Shown here piece by piece: positions 62,180-64,000 of a stretch of DNA of 64,000 nucleotides (positions within the stretch are counted from its first letter, which is position 1; each line of letters begins with the position of its first letter). The translations under genes and the position numbers were made by a program. The notes beneath the pieces were generated by a model. The model saw only the letters and a list, made by a program, of their open reading frames with translations, was not told the DNA's origin and ran no database searches. The stretch covers positions 33,707,288-33,771,287 of the forward strand of contig OX637288.1 of assembly GCA_951799445.1 (NCBI GenBank), given 5' to 3'. The stretch comes from Pseudisothecium myosuroides. Lineage: Eukaryota > Streptophyta > Bryopsida > Hypnales > Lembophyllaceae.

Positions 62180-62613
62180 TTTACCGCCTTGAAAAACTCT
62201 GCTGACAGTCGGTCGCCCACAATCCTCCATTTGGCTCGGGCCCGGATCTTTTGTCCTTCAATCTTCTTGGCTTCAAAGTTAGAGAGATTGGATCTAATGG
62301 CACTAACCTCAGCTTGGAGGTCTGCCAATAGAGGTGAAGATTGAAGTGAGGTTGTTTTTTGCTCTAACTCCATGCATAGCTTAATTTCAATTTCCCGGTA
62401 CTGACGAGCGCATTCAATGCAATATCCCCTATAAAAACGTGTGACTTTCTTCAATTTTGAAAAGGAGGCATGCGGTGGTGTATTGTACCAGACTTCTCGC
62501 ATAAGAGGCTCAGCATCTTCGAAGTATAGTGAAGGCATCACCCATCTACTTAGGCAATCTGGGGATTTAGCTAGTTCAATGATCAAAGATATAGGGCTGC
62601 GGTCTGATTGCAT
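62152..62613 (-). pseudogene. LINE ORF2 linker region fragment
   Basis: The frame follows the endonuclease, and carries the region typical between endonuclease and reverse transcriptase: DRSPISLIIELAKSPDCLSR, then a coiled-coil-like stretch (REIEIKLCMELEQKT) and WRIVGDRLSAEFFKAVKG. Its last residues run into the inserted repeat. Confidence 0.75.
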
Positions 62614-62646
62614 GTGGTCACCTCTTATCCTATACCCGATGATATC

Positions 62647-63333
62647 TTAAGGGCATGTAATGGAGTCTGGGAATATATAACACCGGTCAAGCCTTGCTAT
62701 GACTCTCTCACTATCTTGTCTACCATTGTCCCACAAATATGAGAGAGAAGGTTGGATTAATGGATATTCCTCCACGTGAAGTGACTCCTTCAATCTATTA
62801 AATAGAAGTCTCTCAGATGAAGATAGCGTTCTCCCAGAAGTGCTAGATTTGTCCGAGCGACGTTCTACCATGTTAAAATCCCCAATCATAATCCACCTGC
62901 ACATTTTTGGTAACTCTCTAGATAGTGATTCCCAAAATATGCGGCGCGGATGAGGGACATGAGGCGCATAGATGTTCATGAAGCCTAGGTCGCTTCTAGG
63001 TATTTGATTCAAGATAAACCATTGCGCCTTACCTCCAAAGGCCACACCGTATTGGGCAATCGATTTGGCCCATTTGGAAGAGATTAATGCCGCAACTCTT
63101 CCCTTGCCAGTAGTACTACCGTCAGCAATGTACCCTGGCTCTGTATCAATGCAATATGTTTTAGCTTGTTTCCATAATGATCTGCCTAGGTTAGCGGCTC
63201 CGCATCCACGTAGTTTGTGTTTTTGAATGAAAAAGAAATCTATTGGGTTCCTCCTTATATAATATCGCAAGCTATCCACTGCACTTGGATCATTTAAACC
63301 CCTAACATTTTGAGATAAAATTGTAAATTTCAT
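62647..63333 (-). pseudogene. LINE endonuclease domain (start of ORF2)
   Basis: A 228-codon frame starting ILSQNVRGLND, then FFFIQKHKLRG, GRVAALISS, GFMNIYAPH and WIMIGDFNMVE, the apurinic/apyrimidinic-type endonuclease of non-LTR retrotransposons, which nicks the target DNA. The usual Glu of the QE(T/H)K motif appears as QKHK here, a probable inactivating change. The start overlaps the upstream frame's stop as ATGA. Confidence 0.85.
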
Positions 63334-63854
63334 AATTCTTGCGGATTGGGAGTATATCTAGCGCTCCCTGTGCGATCGTTGCCTTCGGATGCATGCGTAC
63401 CCTTGTAACACCATGACTCCAAAGCTTGATCATGTCGGACTGTAGCTGCAGCTACAGTCTGCTGTCTGGTAACTAGAGCATCTCTAATATTCCTGGCTGA
63501 TGCCTTGATGATTTTGAGTGATAAATCTCCACCATTTGTCACTTGGCCAGGCGGTTGATCAGTGGCCAACCATTGTGGCAGAGATCCAGCAATATGATGG
63601 AACACTCTAATTGCTAATGACGTTCCATTATCAGGATCAGGGGATGTAGGGCGAGAGTGATTTTGACTACCAAGTAGGTGGGGTTCGGCATCAATAAACG
63701 TTTCGTTTTCTAAGTTCATGCAAAGGATTTTGGGTAGAAGGTAAGAGCTGCTAGGGTTGAGGTTATTAGTAAACCAAAGCAAATCTTGGCTGGGGTCCTG
63801 ACTATTAGGTTGGGGAGAATGACTACTAGGCTGTGCAGGAACTAATAACTGCAC
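63330..63854 (-). CDS. LINE ORF1-like frame, 3' part
   Basis: A 174-codon minus frame ending at TGA 63330-63332, overlapping the ATG of the endonuclease frame (63331-63333). It is rich in Ser, Pro, Gln and Asn with no domain that I recognise; plant LINE ORF1 proteins are usually RNA-binding. The frame extends a little upstream without an ATG, so the true start is lost or non-AUG. Confidence 0.55.
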   Translation of the reverse strand: MQLLVPAQPSSHSPQPNSQDPSQDLLWFTNNLNPSSSYLLPKILCMNLENETFIDAEPHLLGSQNHSRPTSPDPDNGTSLAIRVFHHIAGSLPQWLATDQPPGQVTNGGDLSLKIIKASARNIRDALVTRQQTVAAATVRHDQALESWCYKGTHASEGNDRTGSARYTPNPQEL

Positions 63855-63954
63855 TTGGTTACTAGGTGATGGAATCTTGAGAGTGGTATTGTTATACCCT
63901 ATTCAATTCTCAGTGGGGACACTTTTGGTCCAGCATCAGGTGCTTACTTAGGGG

Positions 63955-64000
63955 TTAACCCTTCATTGCCTAAGGTCCAAACATGCTTAAAAGCATCTTA
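63955..64000. mobile_element. Possible left end of another TTAA-type element (cut by window)
   Basis: TTAACCCTTCATTGCCTAAG begins at 63955 and resembles the left terminus TTAACCCTTGAAGG at 7163; TTAGGGGTTAA ends at the same TTAA from the other side. It may be two abutting elements, like 51457. Confidence 0.3.

Larger units (their letters stand above)
59150..63900 (-). mobile_element. Degenerate L1-type non-LTR retrotransposon (LINE)
   Basis: Reading on the minus strand, the order is an ORF1-like frame, endonuclease, reverse transcriptase, zinc-binding C-terminus, and an A-rich tail (AAATAAAAAATAAAAAAT-like, 59150-59173). This is the plant L1 clade layout. It is broken by stops, frameshifts, loss of the N-terminal part of the reverse transcriptase and an inserted repeat near 61811-62179. 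The 5' boundary is not defined. Confidence 0.88.

Noticed and set aside
59150..63900. Endogenous viral or LTR-retrotransposon interpretation
   Set aside because: The endonuclease type, YADD reverse transcriptase, zf-RVT end and A-rich tail, with no protease, integrase or LTRs, identify a LINE.

Overview
This is a nuclear segment of a plant genome. The evidence is split genes with canonical GT-AG introns, a plant-type acetyl-CoA synthetase with an N-terminal extension that looks like a plastid transit peptide, plant forms of a GRAM-domain (WBP2-like) protein and a TMEM33/POM33 protein, a plant tRNA-Ile(AAU), and a plant L1-type LINE. The very AT-rich intergenic DNA, the moderate introns and a 'GGQAE'-type Raf-like kinase pair suggest, without proving, a seed-free land plant (bryophyte, lycophyte or fern).

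Layout. 1-8 kb: repeats, one possible small two-helix membrane protein (2966-3163), a GC-rich double hairpin (3.33-3.56 kb) and two 0.9-kb TTAA-bounded elements. 8.1-19.6 kb: a large imperfect inverted duplication. Each arm carries a copy of the same kinase gene; the left copy is frameshifted and the right copy is intact. Between the arms lie the tRNA-Ile gene and a five-exon GRAM/WBP2-like gene. 20-23 kb: mobile-element relics. 23.3-31.9 kb: a complete 17-exon acetyl-CoA synthetase gene on the minus strand, encoding 750 aa. 34.5-38.1 kb: a complete nine-exon TMEM33-like gene on the plus strand, encoding 346 aa. 38.3-59 kb: gene-poor DNA dense in short non-autonomous elements. 59.15-63.9 kb: a degenerate LINE on the minus strand with a polyA-like tail, endonuclease, broken reverse transcriptase and a zinc-binding C-terminus.

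The genes do not form a pathway. The housekeeping genes (acetate activation, ER/nuclear-envelope membrane shaping, GRAM membrane binding, tRNA) are islands in repeat-rich DNA. The most interesting signal is in the repeats. A family of elements bounded by TTAA and ending in an inverted CCC(C/T)TAAAGG-like repeat recurs at very uniform sizes (912-913 bp in one subfamily, 921-932 bp in another). It resembles non-autonomous piggyBac-type DNA transposons, and two copies sit head to tail sharing one TTAA. A second family starts with GGGTGATTGCATGAA, has 4-bp target duplications (TCAT/ATGA), and includes one 1.08-kb copy that is almost a complete foldback. A 78-bp, almost perfectly palindromic CACTA-type miniature element with an AAT duplication is also present. 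All exon coordinates were derived by reading splice signals and checking that codon phase carries across every junction; no alignment tool was used.
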